Positions 9,140-19,170 of a stretch of DNA of 64,000 nt are shown in pieces. Position 1 is the first letter of the stretch. Each line of letters opens with the position of its first letter. The position numbers were made by a program, and so were the translations under genes. Under the pieces are notes generated by a model that had not been told where the DNA came from, searched no databases, and worked only from the letters and a program-made list of their open reading frames with translations. The DNA comes from Deltaproteobacteria bacterium (lineage in GTDB: Bacteria > Myxococcota_A > UBA9042 > PHBI01): contig WYBB01000115.1 of assembly GCA_011526585.1 (NCBI GenBank), positions 42,265 through 106,264 on the forward strand, read 5' to 3'.

Positions 9140-10129
9140 ATGCAGCTCCGACCCGTCATCAGCGGACTCACGATCCTGTTCCTGTTCGTGGGTCCCGCCC
9201 GCTCGGAGCCGCGAGAGCTCCTGCTCGGCGACGGCACGGTCGTCGGGGCGCTCGCCGTTGGCGTCCCACCGGAGTGGGAGCCCGTCGTCGGGCAGCCGGA
9301 GACCTACCTTGCGCTCCTGTCCGCGGACGGACCGTGGACGAGCACCGTCATGGGCAAGGAGACCCTGGGACGGGAGCGTCCGAGTGACGCGCCTGTCAGG
9401 CTCAGGCTCGGACGATCGATCGACGCGGTGCCGCGGACGCCGCGTCACGCGTTCCGCGCCGTGACGGTCCAGCTCGAGACGGCGGAGGGCGCGGCGATCG
9501 CGACCTTGCACTGCGCGACCACCGAGGTGCTCGGGAGCGACGAGCACGGGCGCGCGAAGGTGCGGGTCTATCGCAGCGGGCCGTCGGGCGAGCGCTATGT
9601 CCTCGAGGGCTGGGTCGACGAGCCACCGACGGCCTCGTCATGGTGCCGGGAGCGCGTCGCTTACGTCGACACCGGGACGCTGCCCGACTTCTGGATGCGG
9701 GTGCCGGCGCGCTTGCCGCGCTTCGTGCCGAGCGGCGTGATCTGGTGGCGCGTCGGGGACCGCTGCGAGCGCTGGGCGTTCCACGGAGGGCAGCTCGTGC
9801 GGCGCGCGGTCACGCGGCACGACGGTTGCGACGTCGTCACCGAGAGCCGGATCGACGTCGCGCGCGAGGGCGACGCAGTGCATCTGTCCAACTGGACCGA
9901 GCGATCGCGATCATCGTGCGGCAACGCAGGCGGGATGGGCCTGCGGGGCGGGACGGGGGACCGCTATCGATTCGTCTCCGCCGAGCGCGGCGTCTGGCGC
10001 TGGGTGGTCTCGACCGGCGTCGCGCAGACGCCGGTCGCCTATCACCCCGACGATCCGGGGCTTTGGTCGCGTACCCGCCGCGGTTGTGAGGCGAGCCTGC
10101 GCGCCGCGACGCCCGGCGACGCACCATGA
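9140..10129 (+). CDS. Exported protein of unknown function
   Basis: 329 residues. The N-terminus LRPVISGLTILFLFVGPARS is a clear signal peptide with a likely cleavage after ARS; there is no lipobox Cys, so a soluble periplasmic or secreted protein is expected. The mature part is rich in Trp and Arg and has pairs of cysteines (CRER, CERW, CDVV, CGNA, CEAS) that may form disulphides. No known domain was recognised. It follows the glycosyltransferase by 83 bp on the same strand and could be co-transcribed, but no functional link is visible. ATG 9140 is the only start that preserves the signal peptide. Confidence 0.65.
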   Translation: MQLRPVISGLTILFLFVGPARSEPRELLLGDGTVVGALAVGVPPEWEPVVGQPETYLALLSADGPWTSTVMGKETLGRERPSDAPVRLRLGRSIDAVPRTPRHAFRAVTVQLETAEGAAIATLHCATTEVLGSDEHGRAKVRVYRSGPSGERYVLEGWVDEPPTASSWCRERVAYVDTGTLPDFWMRVPARLPRFVPSGVIWWRVGDRCERWAFHGGQLVRRAVTRHDGCDVVTESRIDVAREGDAVHLSNWTERSRSSCGNAGGMGLRGGTGDRYRFVSAERGVWRWVVSTGVAQTPVAYHPDDPGLWSRTRRGCEASLRAATPGDAP

Positions 10130-10306
10130 GGGCCTTCGCTGGTTGCGGGTAGCGCCCGTCGTGGCCGGGACGCCGCCGCCATGGCGAGGGACCGCACGCG
10201 CGATCGCCGTGCGAATATTTCCGGATTACGTCCGCACGCGCGCGCGCGCCGACCTCTATCAACGACGGGTGACCCCTGGTCATGAGACCCTCGGAGGAGT
10301 CCCCAC

Positions 10307-10837
10307 ATGAGCACGCAGCGAGCAATCCCGGCGACCACGGTCGGCGCCGTCCAGCTCCGTCAGCAGGCCGCTGACGCGCCCACCTCCAAAGTCCAGCTCA
10401 AGGCCGCCTTGCGCGGTCAGGATCTCGACACCCAGGTGCAGATGTTGAGCCCCGGCGGAGGCGGCCCCAAGAGCGCGTCGAGCGGCAAGAAGCCGCCGGC
10501 CAAGGGAGGTGGGACGAAGAAGTCGACCGCGAAGACCCCGAGCAAGCCCGCGCAGGGCGAGGCGCCGGTGGACGAGAGCGATCCGAAGCAGCTCCTGCTC
10601 GATCAGATGGCGCGCGAGTGGCGCGCCGGCGAGATGGAGGAGTACGAGTACCTGAAGGCCCACTACGTCAAGCTCTACGGTCCGGTCCCGGGCGACGAGA
10701 GCTCAGGGGCTTCGTCGGAGGCCGACGAGGAGAAGGCGCAGATGGAGCAGCTCCTCGGCACGTACTGGCGCAACGGGGAGATGGAAGACTTCGAGGCGCT
10801 GAAGGAGGTCTACGAGAAGACCTATGGGGCCTATTAG
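10307..10837 (+). CDS. Small protein with eCIS-like N-terminal motif and two C-terminal helical repeats
   Basis: 176 residues with a strong GGAGGAG ribosome-binding site. No signal peptide. Residues 29-49 (VQLKAALRGQDLD, then QVQMLSP) share a motif with residues 34-54 of the DUF4157 protein at 39819: VQLK-x-A-x2-G-x2-LD-x-Q-x2-MLSP. A Gly/Ser/Lys/Pro linker (50-90) leads to two related charged helical units, residues about 96-126 (LLLDQMAREWRAGEMEEYEY) and 145-176 (MEQLLGTYWRNGEMEDFEAL), each ending in a Tyr-Gly motif. Function unknown. The shared motif suggests it is cargo or a partner of the same machinery as the DUF4157 protein, which is inference. Confidence 0.7.
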   Translation: MSTQRAIPATTVGAVQLRQQAADAPTSKVQLKAALRGQDLDTQVQMLSPGGGGPKSASSGKKPPAKGGGTKKSTAKTPSKPAQGEAPVDESDPKQLLLDQMAREWRAGEMEEYEYLKAHYVKLYGPVPGDESSGASSEADEEKAQMEQLLGTYWRNGEMEDFEALKEVYEKTYGAY

Positions 10838-11025
10838 AGGTTGCCCGACGGCCGAGGGTGGAGATCGGCGACCCGCACCACGGCGCCCCGAGAGAGGGGG
10901 TGGAGGCGATCAGAGGCGGATCCGAAGTCCGGTGGCTGCCGCCGGGCCGCAGGGAGATCGGCATTGTGCTCCAGCCAGACCTCTGAGAAAGAGTGCAAGC
11001 GCGTCGTCACGCGCAGGAGAACACC

Positions 11026-11766
11026 ATGAAGCTCACGCCCCGCCACGGTAGCCTCGCGCTCGCCGCCATCACCGTCATGTCCGTCTCGACCCCCGCCTGT
11101 GACTCGTCCGACGACGGCGAAGAGACGAAGAAGCTGACCTACACCGGTCATATCGTCGACGCGCTCGACGGCGCGCCGCTGGCCGGCGTCGAGCTGTGCA
11201 TCACCAGCCCGAGCGGGATCCCGTGCGTGATGACCGACGCGTCCGGCGCCTACACGATCCCCGAGCTGCCGGCGCGCACACGCGTCACGGCGACGGTCTC
11301 GAAGGACGACTACTACCCGGTCGCGGCGGCGTTCATCACGCGCGATGCCGACTTCACCATCGACGCCGTGCTGCTCCGCAAGGCGCTGGTCGAGCTGGCG
11401 TTCACGACCGCGGGCGTCGCGCTCGACACCTCCATGGGTGCGGTGCTCGTGCGCGCCTACGATCCGGCGCTCGGTCAGACGTCGACGGTCGCCGGGGTCT
11501 CCGGCGAGATCACGCCGGACGGCGGCGAGGGTCCGTTCTACAACGACGCGCAGACGATCCCCGCCGACGCCACGGCGACCTCCGACTCGGGGACCTGGGC
11601 CGTCGTCAACCTCGCCGCCGGCACCTATCAGGTCCGCACGAGCGGGCCCGGCCGCGACTGTGCCGGCACCTTCCACTGGCCGGGCGACGCGGGCGCGGGC
11701 TGGATCGAGACCCCGGTCCTGGCCGGTCACGTCACCTACGTCTACGTCGACTGCGCCGCGGAGTGA
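11026..11766 (+). CDS. Lipoprotein with a carboxypeptidase-regulatory-like domain
   Basis: 246 residues from the ATG at 11026, chosen over the upstream in-frame ATG (10993) because AGGAGA lies 6 nt before it and the signal peptide begins there. The signal ends in STPAC (lipobox Cys about residue 25), followed by an acidic DSSDDGEE spacer typical of surface lipoproteins. Residues about 40-115 (GHIVDALDGAPLAGVELCIT, then SGAYTIPELPARTRVTATV) are a carboxypeptidase-regulatory-like beta-sandwich. The C-terminal part has two cysteines (CAGTFHW, YVDCAAE). Its stop overlaps the next gene's GTG start, so the two are translationally coupled. Role unknown. Confidence 0.75.
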   Translation: MKLTPRHGSLALAAITVMSVSTPACDSSDDGEETKKLTYTGHIVDALDGAPLAGVELCITSPSGIPCVMTDASGAYTIPELPARTRVTATVSKDDYYPVAAAFITRDADFTIDAVLLRKALVELAFTTAGVALDTSMGAVLVRAYDPALGQTSTVAGVSGEITPDGGEGPFYNDAQTIPADATATSDSGTWAVVNLAAGTYQVRTSGPGRDCAGTFHWPGDAGAGWIETPVLAGHVTYVYVDCAAE

Positions 11767-12560
11767 AGGCCGATTCCGCCGAGGTCGCACGCGTCGGCCG
11801 CCTCGTCGCGGTGACGGTGCCGGTCGGCGCGCTCGACGCGGCGACGCGCGCGGGGATGTGGTCGCTCTACGCGAGCCACTACGAGCGGGTGAGCGAGGCG
11901 GTCTTCGCGACCGACCTCGCCGCGAAGGATGACGTGATCGTCGTGCGCGACGTGCTCGACGGGAGCCTGCAGGGCTTCACGACGATCGCGGTGCGCGCGC
12001 ACGACACGGCCGACCGCCGCTTCACGATCGTGTTCTCGGGCGACACGATCATCGCCCCGGCCTACCAGGGGCAGTCCGCGCTCCAGCGCGCGTTCGTGCG
12101 TTACGTGGTGAAGGCCGCGTTGCGGGCGCGCGGCACGGAGGTCTACTGGTTTCTCATCTCGAAGGGCTTCAAGACCTATCTGCTCTTGAGCCGCAACTTC
12201 CTCGAGTACTGGCCACGGCACGATCGCGCGACACCCGAGCCGATGCGCGAGCTGATCGCCGGGCTCGCGCGTGAGCGTTTCGGATCCGCGTTCGTCGACG
12301 AGCCGATCCTCGGCGCGCCCGATCCGAGCTACGGCAAGGTGCGCTTCGATCCGCCCGGGGCACGCCTCAAGCCGGGCGTCGCGCCGGTGTCTCCCGAGGC
12401 GTTGCACGCACCCGACGTGCGCTTCTTCGTGCAGGCGAATCCGGGGCACGACGAAGGCGACGAGCTCTGCTGCATCGGGCGCGTCGATCTCGCGATGGGT
12501 CTCAACTACGTGCGGCGCCTCGGTCTGCGCACCGTGCGCCGCGCGCTCGGCGGGCGCTGA
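11763..12560 (+). CDS. GNAT-like acyltransferase-fold protein (tentative)
   Basis: 265 residues from the GTG at 11763, which overlaps the stop of the lipoprotein gene (GTGA). The frame is open far upstream, but that part is the shadow of the lipoprotein gene. The N-terminal core (MWSLYASHYERVSEAVF, DLAAKDDVIVVRD, LQGFTTIAVRAH, FTIVFSGDTIIAPAYQGQ, ALRARGTEVYWFLISKGFKT) resembles a GNAT N-acyltransferase fold, with substrate loop, beta-strand and bulge, but no exact acetyl-CoA signature is evident. It sits at the edge of the desaturase/GH3 locus and converges on a desaturase gene, so a role in lipid acylation is plausible but inferred. Confidence 0.55.
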   Translation: MKADSAEVARVGRLVAVTVPVGALDAATRAGMWSLYASHYERVSEAVFATDLAAKDDVIVVRDVLDGSLQGFTTIAVRAHDTADRRFTIVFSGDTIIAPAYQGQSALQRAFVRYVVKAALRARGTEVYWFLISKGFKTYLLLSRNFLEYWPRHDRATPEPMRELIAGLARERFGSAFVDEPILGAPDPSYGKVRFDPPGARLKPGVAPVSPEALHAPDVRFFVQANPGHDEGDELCCIGRVDLAMGLNYVRRLGLRTVRRALGGR

Positions 12561-12571
12561 GAGGTCGTCAT

Positions 12572-12586
12572 GGCGCTACCAGCGCC
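12572..12586. terminator. Short hairpin between convergent genes
   Basis: GGCGCT-ACC-AGCGCC (12572-12586) is a perfect 6-bp stem with a 3-nt loop. It covers the stop codon of the minus-strand desaturase and lies 12 bp past the stop of the plus-strand GNAT-like gene. Position suggests a bidirectional terminator, but there is no T-run. Confidence 0.3.
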
Positions 12587-13454
12587 CGTTCCAGAGCACG
12601 CGCCACAAGGTGCGGCCAGGGCGCTGCTCGACCGCGGGGAAGGCCCTGGGCAGGCGGTACCATGGGACCTTCGGGTGCAGGTGGTGCTCGCGGTGATAGT
12701 TGATGTGATACGGCCAGATGAGTAAGCGGCCGAGCCAGCCCGGACGCCAGCTGTAGGAGAGCTCGGGCGCGTCGATCGGCGCGTGCTCGACGAAGCTGCG
12801 CACCTTCTGGATCGCTTGCGTCAGCGTGAAGAGCGGCACCACCCAGAGGAGCGCGAAGCGCAGCACGGTCAGCGGCTCGGCGATGGCCCAGGCCGCGAGC
12901 GCGCCGGCGTAGAGGACCGCGAAGAGCCAGAGCTCGGGATGATAGTGCGCCTTGGGGAGCTGGAGCTTCGAGGCCGGATCGCGCAGCTCGCGCCCGAAGT
13001 GGCGGAGCGTGCGGACGTTGTTGAGGAGGAGCAGGTCGCCCATGAGCTGGGCGACGAGCTTGCGCAGCGGCAGCGGGCGGTAGTCCCAGGGCTGATCGCG
13101 GTAGAGGAGGAGACGCTCGGGATCGGCGTCGCTGCCGAGGCGCGCGTGGTGCGCGAGGTGCAAGCGCCGGTAGAGCTGCACCGGCACGAGCTGAGGCAGG
13201 CCGATGAGCGCGTTGGTGAGGAGGTCGTTGAGCCTGCGGTTGCGCGCGACGTTGTAGTGCACCGCGTCGTGATAGAGGATGAAGAGGGCGTGTTGGCGCG
13301 TCGCGATGACGAGCATCGCGGGTACGACGGTCCAGGCGTGCCAGTGGCTGAGCGTGAGCCCGACGACCGCGACGCACACCGCGACCTCGATCAGGATCGC
13401 GGCGATCGTCGGCCCGTGCAGCCGCGGCGAGGCGTCGTCCGCGGGGCCGCTCAT
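12576..13454 (-). CDS. Membrane fatty-acid desaturase (di-iron)
   Basis: 292 residues. The three histidine boxes of membrane di-iron desaturases are present: HDAVH (residues 62-66), HLAHH (99-103) and HREHH near residue 260, separated by hydrophobic helices. The family introduces double bonds (or hydroxyl/acetylenic functions) into acyl chains using O2 and an electron donor, in the cytoplasmic membrane. The ATG at 13454 overlaps the stop of the PAP2 gene (ATGA); reading further upstream would run through the PAP2 gene in another frame. It is one of three desaturases within 8 kb. Substrate (lipid-, CoA- or ACP-bound) cannot be read from the sequence. Confidence 0.88.
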   Translation of the reverse strand: MSGPADDASPRLHGPTIAAILIEVAVCVAVVGLTLSHWHAWTVVPAMLVIATRQHALFILYHDAVHYNVARNRRLNDLLTNALIGLPQLVPVQLYRRLHLAHHARLGSDADPERLLLYRDQPWDYRPLPLRKLVAQLMGDLLLLNNVRTLRHFGRELRDPASKLQLPKAHYHPELWLFAVLYAGALAAWAIAEPLTVLRFALLWVVPLFTLTQAIQKVRSFVEHAPIDAPELSYSWRPGWLGRLLIWPYHINYHREHHLHPKVPWYRLPRAFPAVEQRPGRTLWRVLWNGRW

Positions 13455-14083
13455 CGCGCGCCGCCGAGACGGCAGAGCCGCATGGTCAAGAGGGGAGCGA
13501 GGCCGCCCCAGACGAGCGCGCCGAGCGCGTCGATCACGTAGTGCTGGTGCGTCGTCAGGATCACGACCGCCATCATCGCCGCCCACGGGACATAGATCCA
13601 GGCATGGGCGACGCGCGCGCGGCGCGACAGGATCGCGAGCGCCAGCGGCAGCGCGAGGTGACCGCTCGGGATGACGGCGCGCGGGGCGTCGCCTTCGATG
13701 ATGGTCGCGAGCAGCGTGCCGGCGACCTCGGACGAGGGCAGCGGCTCGGCGAGCTCGGTCGGCAGCAGGATGTTGATCAGGAGGTTGCCGAGCACGACCA
13801 GGCCGGCGGCCATGAGCCAGCGACCGCGCTCGGGCTCGCGCCGCACGAGCCATACCCAGCTCGGCATGAGGAGGAAGTAGGTGAGATACGGTCCGGCCGT
13901 CCACGGCACGACCGGGATGAGACGGTCGAGCGCCGACGGCTCGACGATGAACGGCTGATAGAGCGGCGCGCGCAGCGCGAGCTGGTAGAGGGCCGCGGTC
14001 ACGAGGAGGTAGGCGAGCAGCCACCACCAGGGGTGGCGTTGCGAAAAGGCGATGACGCGCTCCAGCTTGCGTGCCGCCGGCAT
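13451..14083 (-). CDS. PAP2-superfamily membrane phosphatase/transferase
   Basis: 210 residues from the ATG at 14083 (MPAARKLERVIAFSQRHPWW). About five to six hydrophobic helices are visible. Motif PSGHLALPLALAI fits the conserved PSGH box, and HQHYVIDALGALVWG fits the last His-x3-Asp box of PAP2 enzymes. The first KxxxxxxRP box is not evident, which points to the PAP2_3 (inositol-phosphorylceramide synthase-like) branch. Such proteins cleave or transfer phosphate groups on lipids at the outer face of the membrane. It overlaps the following desaturase start by 4 bp, so the pair is an operon. Substrate unknown. Confidence 0.8.
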   Translation of the reverse strand: MPAARKLERVIAFSQRHPWWWLLAYLLVTAALYQLALRAPLYQPFIVEPSALDRLIPVVPWTAGPYLTYFLLMPSWVWLVRREPERGRWLMAAGLVVLGNLLINILLPTELAEPLPSSEVAGTLLATIIEGDAPRAVIPSGHLALPLALAILSRRARVAHAWIYVPWAAMMAVVILTTHQHYVIDALGALVWGGLAPLLTMRLCRLGGAR

Positions 14084-14307
14084 GGCGCGCGCACGCTCGG
14101 CGCAGGGGGGAGACGTCGACAACGGCACCTCGCCCGACGAGCGCGGCCGGACGTCGCGGGCGTGGCCACGATGCGCAATCGACGTGACCAGGGCAAGCGC
14201 CGTCGAGCGGGACGTCACCGCGCGCCGCGCACCGCCGCGCACCATCTGAGCGGGGTCTGATCGCATCGCCGACCGCGGCCGCTCCGAGATCGTGTAGGAT
14301 GCGCGCG

Positions 14308-15327
14308 ATGACGACGCCGGCCGATCCGATCCGCAGCGCGCGCCAGCGCCGAGCCGCCCTGGTGACCTCGGGCGTCGTGCCGCCCGAGCACGCGCCCACC
14401 CCGATGCCGCCGAAGAAGAAGGGTCGCTACGGGACCCAGAACCTCGTCGTCGCCGCGGCGCAGCTGCTCGGGTGGGCGGCCTTGCTGACCGCGATCGATC
14501 GAGCGCCCGCATGGCTCGCGCCGCCGCTCGTCTTCGTCTTCTGCATGCTGATGCAGGGCGTCTTCTCGATGATGCACGAGTACTTCCACGACAACGCCCA
14601 CCCCGACCGGCGCGTGTCGTACGGGATCGGCTTTGCGCTCTCGCTCGTCTTCGGCACCTCGGCGACGCTGCACCGCGTCAACCACTGGGGCCATCACGTG
14701 CGCAACCGCACGCCGGCCGAGCAGGGCGAGTTCATCCACGAGGGCGAGTCGCCGCTCGGCAAGGTCCTCCTCTACTACTTCGCGGTGACCTGCGGTCTGT
14801 GGCTCTCGGGGCTCGTCTTCCCGGTCATCGCCCTCTTCGTGCCCTATCGGGCGGTGCACTGGCTCTCCTCGCACGAGCGCTACAACACCTACTCGGCGGC
14901 CTTCGCGCAGTTCAAGCCGCGCGACTGGACCCGCATGCGCTGGGAGGGCCTGGCGCTGATCGCGCTCTGGAGCGCGCTCATCCTGTGGGGGCCGTGGTCG
15001 ACCACGACGCTCGCGGTCGCCTACGCGGCCTTCGCGTTCTCGTGGTCATCGCTGCAGTGGGTCTATCACCTGCGCACGCCGCTCGACGTCGTCGAGGGTG
15101 CCTACAACCTGCGCCTGCCGACGGTGCTGCGCTGGATGTGGTTGTCCTTCAACATGAACCTGACGCACCACCGCAAGCCGTACCTGCCCTGGCAGGAGCT
15201 CTGGGCCGCGTCGGATCCGCGCGAGACCCAGCCGCTCTGGTATCGCTGGCTCCTCATGGCGCTGCCCCCCGAGCGCTTCCCGGAGGATCCCACCGCGCTC
15301 GCGCGCTTCGAGAAGCGCTATTTCTGA
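14308..15327 (+). CDS. Membrane fatty-acid desaturase (di-iron), second paralogue
   Basis: 339 residues from the ATG at 14308, preferred over ATG 14299 because AGGA lies 8 nt before it. Histidine boxes: HEYFH (residues 90-94), HWGHH (about 126-130) and THHRKP near residue 285. Several hydrophobic helices lie between them. A Lys-rich stretch (MPPKKKGRYG) precedes the first helix. The box spacing differs from the other two desaturases, so it may act at a different position or on a different substrate. It is divergent from the PAP2/desaturase operon and is followed after 46 bp by an alpha/beta hydrolase, probably in one transcript. Confidence 0.85.
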   Translation: MTTPADPIRSARQRRAALVTSGVVPPEHAPTPMPPKKKGRYGTQNLVVAAAQLLGWAALLTAIDRAPAWLAPPLVFVFCMLMQGVFSMMHEYFHDNAHPDRRVSYGIGFALSLVFGTSATLHRVNHWGHHVRNRTPAEQGEFIHEGESPLGKVLLYYFAVTCGLWLSGLVFPVIALFVPYRAVHWLSSHERYNTYSAAFAQFKPRDWTRMRWEGLALIALWSALILWGPWSTTTLAVAYAAFAFSWSSLQWVYHLRTPLDVVEGAYNLRLPTVLRWMWLSFNMNLTHHRKPYLPWQELWAASDPRETQPLWYRWLLMALPPERFPEDPTALARFEKRYF

Positions 15328-15373
15328 GCGCGCGACCGCGCCGTGGTCCCCGCGCGGCTTCGAGGCCTTCCGC

Positions 15374-16240
15374 GTGCGCTTCCCGGCGACGCCGGCGCTC
15401 GACCTGCCCGACGACGAAACGGCCGGGCGCTTCATCACCGCCTGGGAGCGGCTGGCCGAACCGGGGGCACGCCGCGCCGCGCTGTGGGAGCGGCGCGCCA
15501 CGACGGTCGTGCTGGTGCGCGGCTACCTCGGCCGCTACATGCCGGGCAACTTCATCTCGGCGTGGCACGCGCTCAGGCGCGCGGGCCTCGACGCACACAT
15601 CGCTCCGACCCGACCGGGTGGCACCGTCGCCGACAACGCAGCGCGAATCGCGCGCGCGATCGATCGGCTGCCGCGCACGCGCCCCCTGATCTTCGCGGGT
15701 CACTCCAAGGGCGGGATCGAGGCGCTCTCGCTGCTGATCGCGCGCCCCGATCTGGCGGCGCGCACGCGCACGGTGCTCCTGTCGCAGACGCCGCACGGCG
15801 CGTCGCGGGTTCTCGAGAGCGTGCTCTGCCGCATGCACGCCGATAGCCTCGTATCACGGCGACGGCTGGCGGAGCTGACCCAGCGCGCAGGCCTGCACCT
15901 GCTCGGCGCTGCGAGGGCGGGCCGCGAGCTCACCGGCGATCGCCTGCCTGCGCTGCTCGCGCCGATCGACCGCGCGCTTGTCGAGCTGCCATTCCCGATC
16001 GTGCAGACGGCGTCCTGGTCGACGCGCCCGACGACGTGGCTCGACTCGTTTCACGAGCGGCTCGGCGAGATCGCGCCCGGGGTCGCGCACGACGGGCAGT
16101 TCCTGCTGGCCGATCTGATCTGGCCCGCGCCGGTGCGACACGTGCTCCTGCCCCACCTCGATCACGCGCAGCCGGTGATGGACGGTTTCGGCTTCGACTC
16201 GGCGCGCTACTGGCAGACGCTGCTCGCGACCGAGGCCTGA
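15374..16240 (+). CDS. Alpha/beta-hydrolase (lipase/thioesterase-like)
   Basis: 288 residues from the GTG at 15374. The frame is open upstream to within the desaturase gene but offers no ATG, GTG or TTG, so this start is used although the region before it also reads like protein. VVLVRGYLG suggests the oxyanion-hole strand, GHSKGG holds the nucleophilic Ser, and PHLDHAQPVMDGFG supplies a candidate His and Asp. This triad pattern is typical of lipases and thioesterases. No signal peptide or membrane helix. It follows a desaturase gene and may release or remodel the acyl product; that role is inferred. Confidence 0.78.
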   Translation: MRFPATPALDLPDDETAGRFITAWERLAEPGARRAALWERRATTVVLVRGYLGRYMPGNFISAWHALRRAGLDAHIAPTRPGGTVADNAARIARAIDRLPRTRPLIFAGHSKGGIEALSLLIARPDLAARTRTVLLSQTPHGASRVLESVLCRMHADSLVSRRRLAELTQRAGLHLLGAARAGRELTGDRLPALLAPIDRALVELPFPIVQTASWSTRPTTWLDSFHERLGEIAPGVAHDGQFLLADLIWPAPVRHVLLPHLDHAQPVMDGFGFDSARYWQTLLATEA

Positions 16241-16382
16241 AAGACTGTCGGAAATCGGCTGCGGCGGGCGTCCGCGGCGTCGGTCGGTCGGGCGCTTGTG
16301 CGGCGTACTCAAGTACGCCTCCGCGCTTCCTTCCCTCCCTCCTTGCGGCCATCCCGCCTCGCTCGATTTCTGACAGCCTTTC
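16239..16382. repeat. 144-bp full-length imperfect inverted repeat (MITE/REP-like)
   Basis: Ends are 19-bp inverted repeats with two mismatches: GAAAGACTGTCGGAAATCG (16239-16257) against CGATTTCTGACAGCCTTTC (16364-16382). The arms continue to pair imperfectly, and the centre is a perfect 8-bp hairpin GGCGTACT-CA-AGTACGCC (about 16302-16319). The element starts on the last codon of the hydrolase gene and ends just before the Rieske gene stop, between convergent genes. It could be a small non-autonomous mobile element, a repetitive extragenic palindrome or a bidirectional terminator. No flanking target-site duplication was recognised. Confidence 0.65.
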
Positions 16383-16397
16383 GCTGAGCTCGGCGCT

Positions 16398-17464
<1,067 letters not shown>

Positions 17465-17468
<4 letters not shown>

Positions 17469-19120
17469 CGGGGCAGCTCCGGATCGGCAGCGGGGAAGAC
17501 GTCGGGCCAGAACGAGCGCCCGTCGAGGAGTGTCGGCTTGATGTCGCCGAGACGCTGGCCGCGCGCTTCGAGAGCGGCGAGCCAGCGATCGCGCCCGCGC
17601 GCGATGCGCTGCACGACGATCGGACCGAGCTGGCCGAGCTCGCGACAGTAGCGATAGGCGTGGCCGCTGGCGAGCCGTCGGTCGAGCTCCGCGGCCAGCG
17701 CGGCGAGGGCGGCGTCCGACGCGGCGCTGTCGAGGTAGAGGCGATAGTGCGGTGCGCGACCGCCGGCGGGCGCGAGCAAGGCGAAGTCCCACGCACGCGG
17801 GGACAGGCCGAGCGCGGCACGGGCGGCGGCGAGGGCGAGCTCGGCCTGGCGCGCGTGCACCTTCTCGCCGGCGAGATCGGAGACCTGGTCGAGCTTGCCG
17901 ACGAAGCACACGCGCAGCGGCGCGACGGCGCGCACGACGTCCTTCAGGTGATAGCGCACGAGCCCGCCGCGCGTCGTGATGAGCGGCGAGTATTCGCAGC
18001 CGATCTCGAGCTCGTGCGCGAGCAGCGGGCGGCGCGAGCGATCGACCGCGCCGTCGTGGTCGAGCGGCAGGAACTCGAAGAAGGTGCTCGTCAGCGCGAG
18101 CAGGGCACCCGGCTGCGATGGTCCGCCGACGGGCACCGACACGACGCCTTCGGTCGCGAGGAGTCCCTTCGGCTCGAGCGCGACGCCGGGAAAGAGCGCC
18201 GCGAGCTCGGGCACGAAGGCGGCCGAAGGCCCATCGGCCCAGGTCGAGATCACGCGCAGCGCGGGGAAGAGGCGGCGCCCGAGATCGGCGTGCGGCAGGG
18301 CCGCGATCAGCGCTCGGCGGCGCTCGGCCGGGAGGAGCGCCGCGATCGGATCGGGGTCCTGGACGAGGTGCCGCAAGAGCACGCTCAGGAAGGTCGGGCT
18401 CCACACCGAGATGAGCCCGAGGTGCGGCGCCGAGAGCAGGTGCAGGAGGGTCTGCCGCCGCCAGGTCGCCATGTCGGGCGCGTGCGCGACCGACGGCGGC
18501 ACGGCGAGCGAGCGCGCGATCACGAAGCGCCGGATCGGTCCGAAGTATGCGCTGTCGTCTTCGATGCCGATCGGCACCCCACCATGGGTGGAGCGCTCGC
18601 CCTGCGAGACCGGTGAGAGCGACCAGTAGCTCGGGCGCGCGAGGAGACCCGGGTGACGGCGGTGCAGGTCGAGGAGCCACGGGTTCGTCGCGGCGGCGAA
18701 GTCCGCGAGCAACCCGGCGGTGTAGGGCACGAGCTTGGTCGTCGTGCCGGTCGAGCCGCCCGAGCGCTCGAAGAAGCGGACCGGCTCGCGGGTGAGCACG
18801 CCGGTCTCGCCGGCGGCGATGCGAGCGAGCCACGGCTCGAGCGCCTCGTGATCGACGATCGGCGCGCGACGCTGGAAGCTCTCGACCGACTCGACGCCCG
18901 TGAGGAACGCGCGGTGATAGGCGCTCCCCGCGAGCGCCCGCAGGTGCGAGCGCAAGAGCGCGGCCTGGGTGTGCGCGGGGTGGCGCCGCGCGCGCGAGAG
19001 ACGCAACGCGGCCGGCACGAGGCTCGCAAGCCAGGGCGGCTGCAGGAGCGCGAGCCAGGGATCGCGTCCGCCGATGCGGCGCGGGATGCGGGTCGGTCCC
19101 GTCGACAACGCCGCTGCCAT
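17465..19120 (-). CDS. GH3-family acyl-adenylating enzyme
   Basis: 551 residues, the usual length for GH3 proteins. These activate a carboxylic acid with ATP and pass the acyl group to an amine (plant GH3 enzymes make jasmonate- and auxin-amino acid conjugates; most bacterial members are uncharacterised). Visible: the phosphate-binding loop RSGGSTGTTTK (residues 119-129), the long acyl-binding domain (SYWSLSPVSQ), LLATEGVVSVPV at the adenine/Mg site, and the hinge region YHLKDVVRAV followed by FVGKLDQVSDLAGEKV. No signal peptide; cytoplasmic. It is the first gene of an operon with the Rieske oxygenase and is surrounded by desaturases, so the substrate is probably a fatty acid or a product made from one. 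Amine partner unknown. Confidence 0.85.
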
Positions 19121-19170
19121 AGCGCCTTCGGCGCCGGCCAGGCAAGATCGCGCGGCGCCCCATCTGATTC

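Noticed and set aside
13455..14399. Upstream extension of the desaturase frame (to a 607-codon frame)
   Set aside because: The extension is Arg/Ala-rich and overlaps the PAP2 gene, whose own frame has PSGH and membrane helices; the histidine boxes lie only in the last 292 codons.
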